Below are positions 1-6,697 of a stretch of DNA of 7,285 bases, piece after piece. Where the stretch lies: positions 1 through 7,285 of the forward strand of contig DGTW01000100.1 in assembly GCA_002393835.1 (NCBI GenBank). Reading direction: 5' to 3'. The notes below the pieces were generated by a model that had not been told where the DNA came from, did not search any database, and saw nothing but the letters and a program-made list of their open reading frames with translations. This DNA is from Treponema sp. UBA4326 (GTDB lineage: Bacteria > Spirochaetota > Spirochaetia > Treponematales > Treponemataceae). Made by a program: the position numbers and the translations under genes. The number at the start of each line of letters is the position of its first letter. The first letter of the stretch is position 1.

Positions 1-258
1 GAGGCGCAGAATACAACGCCTGAGCAGATGAAGATGTTTCTTACCCGCATGGGGGAAAACTCTAAGGTTTTTGTCACGGGAGACACGACACAGGTTGATC
101 TTCCAAAAAGAATTCCTTCAGGACTGATTGGCGCAATGCGTATTCTCGGTGACATACCTGAAATCAGCATGGTGCGGCTTTCTGCTGACGATGTGGTAAG
201 GTCTTCCCTGGTACGAAAAATTGTTCAGGCTTTCTCACAAGAGGTAAAAGATGAGTAA
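1..258 (+). CDS. phoH: PhoH family ATPase, C-terminal part (5' end outside window)
   Basis: The frame is open from base 1 and ends with TAA at 256-258, giving 85 residues of the C-terminus of a PhoH/YbeZ-type P-loop ATPase. The first residues read EAQNTTPEQMKMFLTR, which is the Walker B region (normally DEAQN) and the helix after it, so the window begins one codon into that motif. VTGDTTQVDLP (about residues 28-38 of this fragment) is the conserved sensor-like motif of the family, and the ending DVVRSSLVRKIVQAF matches the usual C-terminal helix. The Walker A loop must lie upstream. The ATG at 28 is an internal methionine, not the start. PhoH proteins are cytoplasmic ATPases, often fused to or beside RNA-binding or rRNA-maturation factors; the exact substrate is uncertain. 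The gene overlaps the next by 8 nt, which implies one operon and probable translational coupling. Confidence 0.93.
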   Translation, partial: EAQNTTPEQMKMFLTRMGENSKVFVTGDTTQVDLPKRIPSGLIGAMRILGDIPEISMVRLSADDVVRSSLVRKIVQAFSQEVKDE

Positions 259-2002
259 AAACGAAAAATATGATGATGGAGGAATTTCAAAATCCTTTTC
301 ATCAATTGGTCATTTCATCTCAAAAAACTGGCATTTTATACTTGCCTTCATACTGACTTTCATTGTCTCTACGGCTATTGTCTGGTACGATGCCAACACT
401 TCTGAGACAATAGCCTCTTTTGCCCTTTCTGAATATGAGGTGGGGCAGAATGCTGACAAGACAATCATCGCCAAAAAGGCCATGCCAGAGGATGTAAAGT
501 ACCCGATTGCAATCGAAAAGGACGAGGTAATCATAAAAAAGGGCTTTGACATCACTGAAGAGCAGTATTTTAAACTTCAGAAAATGGCTGATTCTCCGGT
601 TTATGTCGATTACCGGGCTTTTTGTGACAAAATCCTCTATTTAATTCTTGTATCCGTACTTTGGGTCGTGCTTTTCAATCCGGTGCTTTTGCGGAAAAAG
701 GTTGAGACAAAAGAAGTTGTTCTTGAATGTCTTCTTTTCCTCATCGTTTTTTTCGTCACGTCTTTCGGAATGAAAAACGCTGTTTTCCAGAATCCCTTTA
801 CCCTGCCGGTTATGATTCCTTCGGTTTTCTCGGCTTTTTTGGTGGCGATTCTCTTCGGACAGACTTCGGCTTTGTTTTTCTCAGCCCTGCTGGCACTTGG
901 AGTTTTGGGAGCTTCCTCATTCCAGATTGTGCCGACCCTTTACACTCTGGCCGTTTGCATTTCTTCTTCCCGAATAGTAATGAAAATCGAGCGCCGCATC
1001 GACATGGTTTTTGCCTCAATAATGCAGGCTGTTTTGAGCGTTGTTTTCATCGTTTTCCTTAAAGTCATGTTCAATTCGGACTTTAATGATTCTGTCTTTG
1101 TCTTCCCTGGACTGGCCTTCAATTCCTTCTTGTCTGGAATCCTCGTCCTTGGTTTTTTGACTCCGCTAGAGTCAGTCATGAATACGGCTTCTGTTTTCCG
1201 CCTCATGGATTTGAGCGACCAGAATACGCCGCTTTTAAGAAAACTTATTCTTACGGCCAGCGGAACCTACCAACATTCAATGATGGTAGCTCAGCTTGCG
1301 GAAAATGCCTGTAAGGAAATCGGGGCAAATGCGCTTTTGGCCCGGGTCGGCTCCTACTATCACGACATAGGAAAAATGGAGCATCCTGAATATTTCACTG
1401 AGAATAACATTGACTCGGCAAACAAGCACACTGACTTGAATCCTTCACTTTCTGTTTCCGTAATAAAAAGCCATATCAAGCTGGGCGTTGAAAAAGCCCA
1501 TCAAATTAGGCTTCCTTCTCAGGTTATCGACATTATCGCCGAGCACCACGGTAACAGCGTAATCACTTATTTCTATAATAAGGCCAAAGAAAAGGACGAT
1601 AATGTAAGTCCAGAAGACTATTCTTATCCTGGAACCCCGCCTGCATCAAAAGAAAGTGCAGTGGTCATGCTGGCTGATGTCTGCGAGGCTGCCTGCAAGT
1701 CCCTGGAAAAGCCTACGGCCCAGCGCCTGGAGAAATTCATTCAGGAACTCATCAATGGAAAAATCGAAAGCGGACAGCTGGATAATTCTGCCCTTACTTT
1801 TGGCGAGCTTACAAAAATCCGTGACACTTTCGTTCGTATCCTGGCCGCCTATTACCACGGCCGCATTAAGTACCAGAATCAGAAGGATCCAGATTCAACA
1901 GGCGACAGCGAATCAGGCGAAAAGTCCTTGTCTGAGAAGGACAAGTCTTTCACTTCAGAAAGCAAGGCTGATTCAACTCTTTCAGAAAAAGGAAAAAAAT
2001 AA
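251..2002 (+). CDS. pgpH: Membrane HD-domain phosphodiesterase, PgpH type (predicted c-di-AMP hydrolase)
   Basis: This 583-residue protein belongs to the 7TM-HD (PgpH/YqfF) family, whose studied members hydrolyse cyclic-di-AMP to pApA at the inner face of the membrane. In order: a short cytoplasmic N-terminus, a first membrane helix (about 29-46), an extracytoplasmic segment (about 47-124), several further helices (about 127-145, 157-175, 186-205, 207-240, 253-273, 284-304), then the HD domain (about 335-540). Likely metal ligands are H342 (in GTYQHSMM), H371-D372 (in YYHDIGK), H408 (in SHIK), H432-H433 (in AEHHG) and D476 (in MLADVCEA); all look intact. The extracytoplasmic part is only about 75 residues, whereas Firmicute PgpH has a domain of roughly 200 or more. 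The tail from about 543 is a Ser/Lys/Glu/Asp-rich low-complexity stretch. GAGG at 241-244 serves as Shine-Dalgarno for the ATG, which lies inside phoH. Nucleotide specificity is inferred from family only. Confidence 0.92.
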   Translation: MSKNEKYDDGGISKSFSSIGHFISKNWHFILAFILTFIVSTAIVWYDANTSETIASFALSEYEVGQNADKTIIAKKAMPEDVKYPIAIEKDEVIIKKGFDITEEQYFKLQKMADSPVYVDYRAFCDKILYLILVSVLWVVLFNPVLLRKKVETKEVVLECLLFLIVFFVTSFGMKNAVFQNPFTLPVMIPSVFSAFLVAILFGQTSALFFSALLALGVLGASSFQIVPTLYTLAVCISSSRIVMKIERRIDMVFASIMQAVLSVVFIVFLKVMFNSDFNDSVFVFPGLAFNSFLSGILVLGFLTPLESVMNTASVFRLMDLSDQNTPLLRKLILTASGTYQHSMMVAQLAENACKEIGANALLARVGSYYHDIGKMEHPEYFTENNIDSANKHTDLNPSLSVSVIKSHIKLGVEKAHQIRLPSQVIDIIAEHHGNSVITYFYNKAKEKDDNVSPEDYSYPGTPPASKESAVVMLADVCEAACKSLEKPTAQRLEKFIQELINGKIESGQLDNSALTFGELTKIRDTFVRILAAYYHGRIKYQNQKDPDSTGDSESGEKSLSEKDKSFTSESKADSTLSEKGKK

Positions 2003-2484
2003 TGGCAAACAGAATTCTCATCTCGATTCAAGAAGATTTTACGGTGCCAGATTGGTTCAACGAAGAAAAAATCACCTCTTATGTTCAGTCTGTTTTGGAA
2101 AAGCTTGGCTATGACGGAGAGGAAATTTCACTTCTCTTCTGTAACGATGAATACATTCACGAGCTTAACAAGAATTACCGGGATATTGACTCTGCCACGG
2201 ACATTCTTTCATTCGAGATCGGCGAAGAATATAAGGATGATGAGGGAGAATGGCTTTCTGCTGGAGACATTGCCCTTTCCCTGGAGACTCTTCCAAAAAA
2301 CGCCGACTATTTCAAAGTGAGTGAAAACGAGGAGCTTAAAAGGCTTTTGATTCACGGAATTCTGCATTTAAACGGCTACGACCATGGGGAAGAGCACATA
2401 GAGTCTGGCCTTGCACCGACGGATGAAATGCTTGTTTTGCAGGAAAAAATTTTGTCAGACTTTGGAGAAGTAAAATTAATATAA
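2002..2484 (+). CDS. ybeY: Endoribonuclease YbeY (16S rRNA maturation)
   Basis: This 160-residue protein is a full-length member of the UPF0054/YbeY family, metal-dependent endoribonucleases needed for 16S rRNA 3'-end maturation and late ribosome quality control in the cytoplasm. The diagnostic zinc-binding motif is present as HGILHLNGYDH, giving ligands H118, H122 and H128. The upstream conserved block LNKNYRDIDSATDILSF (residues 55-71) is the usual LNxxYRxxDxPTDVLSF with a Ser-Ala in place of the more typical residue pair before Thr-Asp. The start is the ATG overlapping the pgpH stop as TAATG; a Shine-Dalgarno AAGGA lies at 1989-1993, eight bases upstream. Position between an HD gene and tlyC matches the conserved phoH-pgpH-ybeY arrangement. 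Nothing suggests loss of function. Confidence 0.97.
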   Translation: MANRILISIQEDFTVPDWFNEEKITSYVQSVLEKLGYDGEEISLLFCNDEYIHELNKNYRDIDSATDILSFEIGEEYKDDEGEWLSAGDIALSLETLPKNADYFKVSENEELKRLLIHGILHLNGYDHGEEHIESGLAPTDEMLVLQEKILSDFGEVKLI

Positions 2485-2486
2485 TC

Positions 2487-2554
2487 AACAGATTAGCACA
2501 GATGGCGAGCGGTTATTTATTTTAATCCGTGAGAATCTGTGTCAATCTGTGGAT
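2487..2554. repeat. Imperfect inverted repeat of CACAGATT-like units (copy 1)
   Basis: The gap between ybeY and tlyC holds an inverted repeat. The left arm 2488-2503 (ACAGATTAGCACAGAT) pairs with the right arm 2535-2550 (ATCTGTGTCAATCTGT) with 14 Watson-Crick pairs, one G-T pair and one mismatch. Inside the loop, CGGTTA (2510-2515) can also pair with TAATCCG (2523-2529) with one bulged base. The right side is a tandem of a 10-nt unit starting at 2525, 2535 and 2545 (ATCCGTGAGA, ATCTGTGTCA, ATCTGTGGAT). It resembles copy 2 downstream of tlyC. It could fold in RNA just before the tlyC ribosome binding site; it has no U-tract, so it is not a classic intrinsic terminator. Confidence 0.8.
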
Positions 2555-2563
2555 AAAAAAAAT

Positions 2564-2569
2564 AAAGGA
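2564..2569 (+). promoter_or_regulatory. Ribosome binding site that fixes the tlyC start
   Basis: AAAGGA lies six bases before the ATG at 2576. It supports that ATG over the in-frame GTG at 2549, which sits inside the inverted repeat and has no Shine-Dalgarno sequence at a suitable distance. Confidence 0.8.
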
Positions 2570-2575
2570 AACAGT

Positions 2576-3397
2576 ATGGGATTATTTAAATTCGGAAAAA
2601 AGAAAGACGAGGACTATCACTCCAGTAACGCCGCCAAGTCGGAGAAAACTTCTGATTTGGATCGGGCACAAGAAGAAATTCTCATTGAAGAGAAAAAAGA
2701 CATGATAAAGGGAATCGAAGACTTGTCCGAGACCACGGTTAAGGAAGTCATGATTCCGCGAATTGATGTCGATTTCATTTCAATCGACACTCCTGAAGAC
2801 GAACTTCTGGAAAAAATCGCACAGAGCGGCCACTCCCGCTTTCCTGTTTACAGCGAGTCAATCGACAATGTTACGGGCATTCTCTATGTGAAGGACATTC
2901 TCAAAGCCTTTTCAAAAAAAGAAAAAGTTGACTTGCAGAAAATCACTAAAAAAGCATATTTCATTCCTGAGTCAAAGAAAATCGATGGTCTTTTGCGGGA
3001 ATTCAAGCGTCGTCATCAGCATATTGCAATCGCAATCGATGAATACGGCGGAATTTCAGGCATCGTCTGCATGGAGGACATAATCGAGGAAATTGTCGGT
3101 GACATTCAGGACGAATTTGACAACGAAAAGGAAGATATCGTCTCATTGGGCGAGAATGTTTGGCTCTGCGACGCCCGAGTGGATTTGGACGACCTTAACG
3201 AAGCTTTGGAGTCTTCTTTCCCGACTGAGGATTTTGACACTCTCGGTGGCTTTGTCCTTGATCTTTTCGGCCGCATTCCGGTCAAGTACGAGAAAATAGA
3301 CTACGAGAATTTTGACTTCATCGTTCAGGACATGGAGGGCCACAGGGTCAACCTAATTAAAGTCATAAAGAAAACTACGGAAGAGAAAGAGGAATAA
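2576..3397 (+). CDS. tlyC: CBS-pair / CorC_HlyC domain protein (TlyC, YbeX-like)
   Basis: The chosen ATG gives 273 residues. A charged N-terminus (1-50) has no membrane helix, so the DUF21/CNNM membrane domain of the longer family members is absent and the protein should be cytoplasmic, like E. coli YbeX/CorC. Two CBS motifs follow: about 56-113 (VMIPRIDVDF to GILYVKDIL) and about 122-180 (ITKKAYFIPES to EEIVGDIQDEFD, with the hallmark DEYGG at 155-159). The C-terminal CorC_HlyC domain spans about 190-263 (ARVDLDDLNE to RVNLIKV, including DFDTLGGFVLDLFGRIP). In spirochaetes this protein is called TlyC or haemolysin C, but the conserved neighbourhood with phoH and ybeY points to the YbeX role in ribosome or magnesium homeostasis. 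CBS pairs usually bind adenine nucleotides; the ligand here is unknown. The gene is bracketed by two copies of a repeat. Confidence 0.92.
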   Translation: MGLFKFGKKKDEDYHSSNAAKSEKTSDLDRAQEEILIEEKKDMIKGIEDLSETTVKEVMIPRIDVDFISIDTPEDELLEKIAQSGHSRFPVYSESIDNVTGILYVKDILKAFSKKEKVDLQKITKKAYFIPESKKIDGLLREFKRRHQHIAIAIDEYGGISGIVCMEDIIEEIVGDIQDEFDNEKEDIVSLGENVWLCDARVDLDDLNEALESSFPTEDFDTLGGFVLDLFGRIPVKYEKIDYENFDFIVQDMEGHRVNLIKVIKKTTEEKEE

Positions 3398-3398
3398 C

Positions 3399-3517
3399 CC
3401 ACCGATTTCACAAATTAACACAGATACGGAATTTTGAATTGCGAATTATTTAATATTTTTATGGAAGTTTTTCGTAGAATAAAATATACAATCTGTGACA
3501 TCTGTGTAATCTGTGGT
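3399..3517. repeat. Imperfect inverted repeat of CACAGATT-like units (copy 2)
   Basis: The left arm has three units, CACCGATTT (3400-3408), CACAAATTAA (3409-3418) and CACAGATACG (3419-3428). The right arm has three exact 9-nt spaced units, ATCTGTGAC (3491-3499), ATCTGTGTA (3500-3508) and ATCTGTGGT (3509-3517). The arms are inverted relative to each other; aligning 3399-3425 with the complement of 3491-3516 gives about 21 matches in 27 positions with one gap. Between them lies an AT-rich core of about 60 nt. The motif AATCTGTGG and the preceding unit are shared with copy 1. The core has no coding potential that I can see. The right arm ends 11 bases before the presumed -10 box of the TPR gene. 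Confidence 0.75.
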
Positions 3518-3528
3518 TTTAAAATACC

Positions 3529-3534
3529 GATAAT
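3529..3534 (+). promoter_or_regulatory. Putative -10 box of the TPR gene, predicting a leaderless mRNA
   Basis: GATAAT matches the TATAAT consensus at five of six positions and ends exactly six bases before the ATG at 3541, so transcription would begin at or next to the A of the start codon. No convincing TTGACA-like -35 box is found at 16-18 bp spacing; that region falls within the right arm of repeat copy 2. There is no Shine-Dalgarno sequence in front of this gene. Confidence 0.45.
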
Positions 3535-3540
3535 TGATAT

Positions 3541-5661
3541 ATGAAGCTAGTTCGTGTTTTTTTGTCAGTTTTTTTCTTTTCTCTCGCTTCTTTTGCTTTT
3601 ACCCAGAATCTGGGAGCATTAAAGCTTTTTGAACGGGGACTTCAGAAAGAAAACGCCGAAGACTATTATGGGGCCAGCGAGGATTATCAGCAGGCCTTGC
3701 AGACTAATCCTTCTTACGGAGAGGCCTGGTTCCATTTGGCCCAGGTTACTTACGCCATTGAGGATTTTTCCCTTGCCCTGACTTATGTTGAGGAAGCTGA
3801 CAGGCACGCAAAGAACAGGAGTGACATTCAGAATCTCAAAGGTCTTATATTGATTGCCCTGGGCCGACTTGATGAGGCTAGGACTGTTTTCAATGAAATC
3901 TTAAAGCGTTATCCTAATGACATAAATTCCCGTTTTGGTCTGGCTGAGCTAGACTTGTTTTCAGGCAGTTTTAACGGGGCGAAAAATCAGTATGAAGATG
4001 CTTTGAAGAGGCAGGGGAACAACAGAAAGGCCCTTCTTTCCCTTGCCCTTATCAGCTCTGAACTGGGAAACAATGACATGGCCCGCTCTTATATCGAGCA
4101 GGCTTTGCGCTATCATTCCGGGGAGCGGGAAGTTCACTATCTTGCTTCCTATCTTGACGCAAAACAGGGAAATTTTGCCTCAGCAGAAAAGAGGACCAGG
4201 GCTGCCGTTCAGATAAGTCCTGAATATACAAAGGCCTACATTCTTCTTTCTTCAATACTTTACTCTCAAAAAAAATACGGTGATGTGATTGACTTGTGCG
4301 ATTACCTTATCTCCAGAAACCGAAATACCAGCGAGGCCTGGTACTTAAAAGGTCTTGCCCAGAACAGAAAGGGGGACTGGAAATCCGCCGTTGAGACATG
4401 GACGAATGCCCTTTCCATAAATCCCTACGATGAGGTTATGAGGAGTGCCCTTGAGCTTATCCTTATAAAAAAACTGCCGGTTGAGGATGACAGGAGAATT
4501 GCTTTCTCTGAATTCCATGCACAAAAGGGGCGGGAATTCTCAAAGTCTTTCCTTGGAGAGGAAGCCCGCTACGAGTATCAGAGGGCACTCAGGATAAATC
4601 CCTACAATGACAAGGCCAGGGCTGAATTTGCCGAGCTTTTGGGGCGAACCGGGCTTAATGAGAATTACCTGAATCAGCTTAAATTTATCAGGCAAAATCA
4701 GGAGAAAGACGAGGCCGAAAATGAAAAATCAGGTTCTGAAAAGCTTTCCCCTGAGCAGAAAAGAATAAATGACACCATAGAAGCCTATGAGTCACTGATG
4801 AAGTACTCCCTGAGTGCAAAATGGAATGTCGATCCCTTCTATCTTGACAAGACAAGGTGGCATGTGGGGCTTTATTATACAAAGTCTCCTGTTCAGCTTT
4901 TGCACTGTGACGCAGAGGAAATTGCCGCAGGAATGGCCGCTGACATTTTCTCAGGAATTGCATCCGCTTCCCTGGCTTTTGAGAATCGCGCCGTTTCTGG
5001 CTATGGCGAGGCTTATCGTCTTGCAAGAAAAAACAACCTTGATTATTTCATTTTACTGGATGTTGATGAGACTGAGCGTGAAGTCACTCTTTCGGCAAGT
5101 GTCTATTCAGGCAGAACTGGAACTGAAACTGTCAAATTCTCTTCTTTCAGGACTGGTAACGACAAATTTTCTTCCGCTCTAAGGGCTTTCCGCCGTGACT
5201 TATTGGACATGCTTCCTGTAAGAGGTAAGATTATCCAAAGAAGCGTAAATGACATCCTTGTTGACCTTGGCACTGTCGAGGGAATGAAGGAAGGCGTTAT
5301 TCTTGATGTTGTAAAGGCCGGAAAAATAATGACTAAAGACAAGGGACTTGGAGTAAGTTATGACGAAAAGAATCTCCTTGGAACCATAAAAATCAACCGG
5401 ACTGGCGAAGAAATTGCTCAGGGAAGCCTTGAGCAGGACGGATTTTATGACAGGGTAAATGTCGGTGATGAAGTCCTTGTTAAATTCAGGCCAAAGGAAG
5501 AGGGACGTGAAGATGCCCAAATTTCAGACAACAGTCCTGCGGCAGGAGAAAACGGAAGAAGAATTTTGCCTGAGAACGAAAAAAAGAAAAAACTCGATGC
5601 TAGAGAAATGGAACTTATAAAAACTCCGGCGATTATTGAGCTTATCCGCGGTCTAAAATGA
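3541..5661 (+). CDS. Exported TPR-repeat protein with FlgT-C-like C-terminal domain
   Basis: This 706-residue protein starts with a signal peptide (MKLVRVFLSV, hydrophobic to about 17, likely cleaved after A19 in SFA), with no lipobox cysteine, so it should be periplasmic. Residues about 26-295 form roughly eight tetratricopeptide repeats (for example EDYQQALQTNPSYGEAWFHL and SAVETWTNALSINPYDEV), with another at about 323-356. A charged linker (385-415) leads to an alpha/beta region (about 440-560) that resembles TolB/CsgG-like nucleoid folds only loosely. Residues about 561-648 (GKIIQRSVNDILVDLGTVEGMKEG to VNVGDEVLVK) recall the small beta domain at the C-terminus of FlgT-like proteins: repair-like GxI, LGxxxGMKxG and LGTIKI elements. 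The final 50 residues are charged. TPR arrays usually scaffold protein complexes; a cell-envelope scaffold role is inferred, not shown. The next gene converges on it after 34 nt. Confidence 0.85.
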   Translation: MKLVRVFLSVFFFSLASFAFTQNLGALKLFERGLQKENAEDYYGASEDYQQALQTNPSYGEAWFHLAQVTYAIEDFSLALTYVEEADRHAKNRSDIQNLKGLILIALGRLDEARTVFNEILKRYPNDINSRFGLAELDLFSGSFNGAKNQYEDALKRQGNNRKALLSLALISSELGNNDMARSYIEQALRYHSGEREVHYLASYLDAKQGNFASAEKRTRAAVQISPEYTKAYILLSSILYSQKKYGDVIDLCDYLISRNRNTSEAWYLKGLAQNRKGDWKSAVETWTNALSINPYDEVMRSALELILIKKLPVEDDRRIAFSEFHAQKGREFSKSFLGEEARYEYQRALRINPYNDKARAEFAELLGRTGLNENYLNQLKFIRQNQEKDEAENEKSGSEKLSPEQKRINDTIEAYESLMKYSLSAKWNVDPFYLDKTRWHVGLYYTKSPVQLLHCDAEEIAAGMAADIFSGIASASLAFENRAVSGYGEAYRLARKNNLDYFILLDVDETEREVTLSASVYSGRTGTETVKFSSFRTGNDKFSSALRAFRRDLLDMLPVRGKIIQRSVNDILVDLGTVEGMKEGVILDVVKAGKIMTKDKGLGVSYDEKNLLGTIKINRTGEEIAQGSLEQDGFYDRVNVGDEVLVKFRPKEEGREDAQISDNSPAAGENGRRILPENEKKKKLDAREMELIKTPAIIELIRGLK

Positions 5662-5695
5662 GACTTATAGCCTGCTAAAAGAGACAGTCTTTGAT

Positions 5696-6634
5696 TTATC
5701 TTGCCTGCCTGATTTTCTCCGGGGAATCCGGAATGTGATAGAAATCCAGGGTTGAGTCAATCCATTTCTTTGAAAGTTCTGGAAGCTCGTCTTCGACAAA
5801 GAGAAAAAGTTCCAGGGCCTTACGGTAGTTCTTGCAGTAATATTGTGATTGGGCAAGGTAGAATACTGCCCTTGTTGTGACGGAAGAATCCCTGGTTATT
5901 TTAAGAAATTCCTTCAGGTCTTTGACGGAGCCTCTGTAGTCTTTTTTGATGAAGTATTTTTTTAGGGACTCAAATAAGAAAAAATCATCGCCTTCAGGGG
6001 AATTTATCATGTCGGCCTCAAAAATATAGGGAGGCAGGACCTTAGCCTTTTTTACGGCGTATTTTCCAGAAAGCTCATAAGCCGCTTTTTTTGCCTTGGG
6101 GTTCATGGCGGTGGGCTTTATGTCCAAATCGGAGATTAAATCTAGGTATGGAAGGGGAAGCTCACGAAGAAAACCCGGAACATACTGCTCGTCTGGATCG
6201 GACGGAAGCTCGAAATAGTCGTCTGGAGGAAGCAGCATTACGGGCTTTACCGTGGCATTGACGCTTGGAATGAGCATGTTGAAAAGGCTTCCGTCCTTGT
6301 CCCTGGCAATGAGGGCATAGTAGTATTCGCCGAAATGCTTTAGCACGTCAGTGTAGGAAGTCGTTTGGGCGGGAAGCTCAGCCACAGGCTTTTCGGCTGA
6401 AATCGTGGATTTTTGCTGAATTGGACTTGTAGATCTGAAAAGGGCGATGCTGGCGGCATTGAATTCCTGCGGAATTTGCCAGCTGAGCTTGATTTTGTTT
6501 ACGCCGGCTTTTTCTGCCGTGATTGAGCTGCATATTGGCCTGGATTGGGCTTTTTGAGCCTGAGAGACGGGCAGGGACATAGTGAATAAAAAGAGAAAAA
6601 ATGCCCTGAAAATCTGCCTGCCGCTGAATCTCAT
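5696..6634 (-). CDS. Exported protein with fibronectin-III-like and TPR-like regions, function unknown
   Basis: Read leftwards from the ATG at 6634-6632 the product is 312 residues. Residues 1-24 form a signal peptide (MRFSGRQIFR, then AFFLFLFTMSLPV, cleavage likely after A26 in SQA), so it should be periplasmic. Residues about 36-126 look like a fibronectin type III fold (KIKLSWQIP, ASIALFRST, SYTDVLKHFGEYYYALIARDKDG). A proline/aspartate-rich linker follows. Residues about 212-282 form two TPR-like helical hairpins (SLKKYFIKKDYRGSVKDLKEFL and AVFYLAQSQYYCKNYRKALELFL). An in-frame TTG at 6652 would extend it by six residues but has no Shine-Dalgarno and spoils the signal peptide. I do not recognise a named family. 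It may work with the convergent TPR protein in the envelope, but that rests only on location and similar architecture. Confidence 0.8.
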   Translation of the reverse strand: MRFSGRQIFRAFFLFLFTMSLPVSQAQKAQSRPICSSITAEKAGVNKIKLSWQIPQEFNAASIALFRSTSPIQQKSTISAEKPVAELPAQTTSYTDVLKHFGEYYYALIARDKDGSLFNMLIPSVNATVKPVMLLPPDDYFELPSDPDEQYVPGFLRELPLPYLDLISDLDIKPTAMNPKAKKAAYELSGKYAVKKAKVLPPYIFEADMINSPEGDDFFLFESLKKYFIKKDYRGSVKDLKEFLKITRDSSVTTRAVFYLAQSQYYCKNYRKALELFLFVEDELPELSKKWIDSTLDFYHIPDSPEKIRQAR

Positions 6635-6640
6635 GTCTTT

Positions 6641-6669
6641 ATTTTGCAACAAAAAAGGCTGTTTGACAA
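6641..6669 (-). promoter_or_regulatory. Putative promoter of the leftward gene
   Basis: On the minus strand TTGTCA (plus-strand 6664-6669, five of six to TTGACA) is followed after 17 bp by CAAAAT (plus-strand 6641-6646, four of six to TATAAT). The -10 box ends six bases before the ATG at 6634, so the mRNA would be leaderless. The -35 box overlaps that of the opposite promoter. Confidence 0.4.
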
Positions 6670-6691
6670 GATAAAAGCAATAATTTATTCT
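6663..6691 (+). promoter_or_regulatory. Putative promoter of the Cas2-like gene (and probably prfB)
   Basis: A perfect -35 box TTGACA (6663-6668) is followed after exactly 17 bp by TATTCT (6686-6691, four of six to TATAAT). The expected start of transcription, about seven bases on, is the A of the ATG at 6698, which predicts a leaderless mRNA. No Shine-Dalgarno sequence precedes this ATG. Confidence 0.55.
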
Positions 6692-6697
6692 ATATAA

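Noticed and set aside
727..1062. 111-codon open frame within pgpH in another plus-strand frame
   Set aside because: It lies wholly inside the strongly supported PgpH membrane region; the Phe/Ser/Arg/His-rich product is what a frame-shifted membrane segment gives, and no ribosome binding site is seen.
1656..2114. 152-codon open frame across the pgpH-ybeY junction
   Set aside because: It overlaps two genes with clear family motifs in their own frames; its translation has no recognisable domain.
2549..2575. GTG start giving TlyC nine extra residues
   Set aside because: The GTG lies in the right arm of the inverted repeat with no Shine-Dalgarno; the ATG at 2576 has AAAGGA six bases upstream.
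2487..3517. CRISPR array near the Cas2-like gene
   Set aside because: The repeated units are 9-10 nt, degenerate and inverted between arms, with no regular spacers; they do not resemble CRISPR repeats and are over 3 kb from the Cas2-like gene.
5662..5695. Bidirectional terminator between the convergent genes
   Set aside because: Only a 5-bp AT-rich stem (AAAGA at 5678-5682 with TCTTT at 5688-5692) and a 5-bp AGACT/AGTCT pairing with a 20-nt loop are seen, without a GC-rich stem or long T-tract; too weak to call.
6635..6652. TTG start giving the leftward protein six extra residues
   Set aside because: No ribosome binding site precedes it, and the ATG at 6634 gives a normal signal peptide and fits the spacing to a -10-like box.
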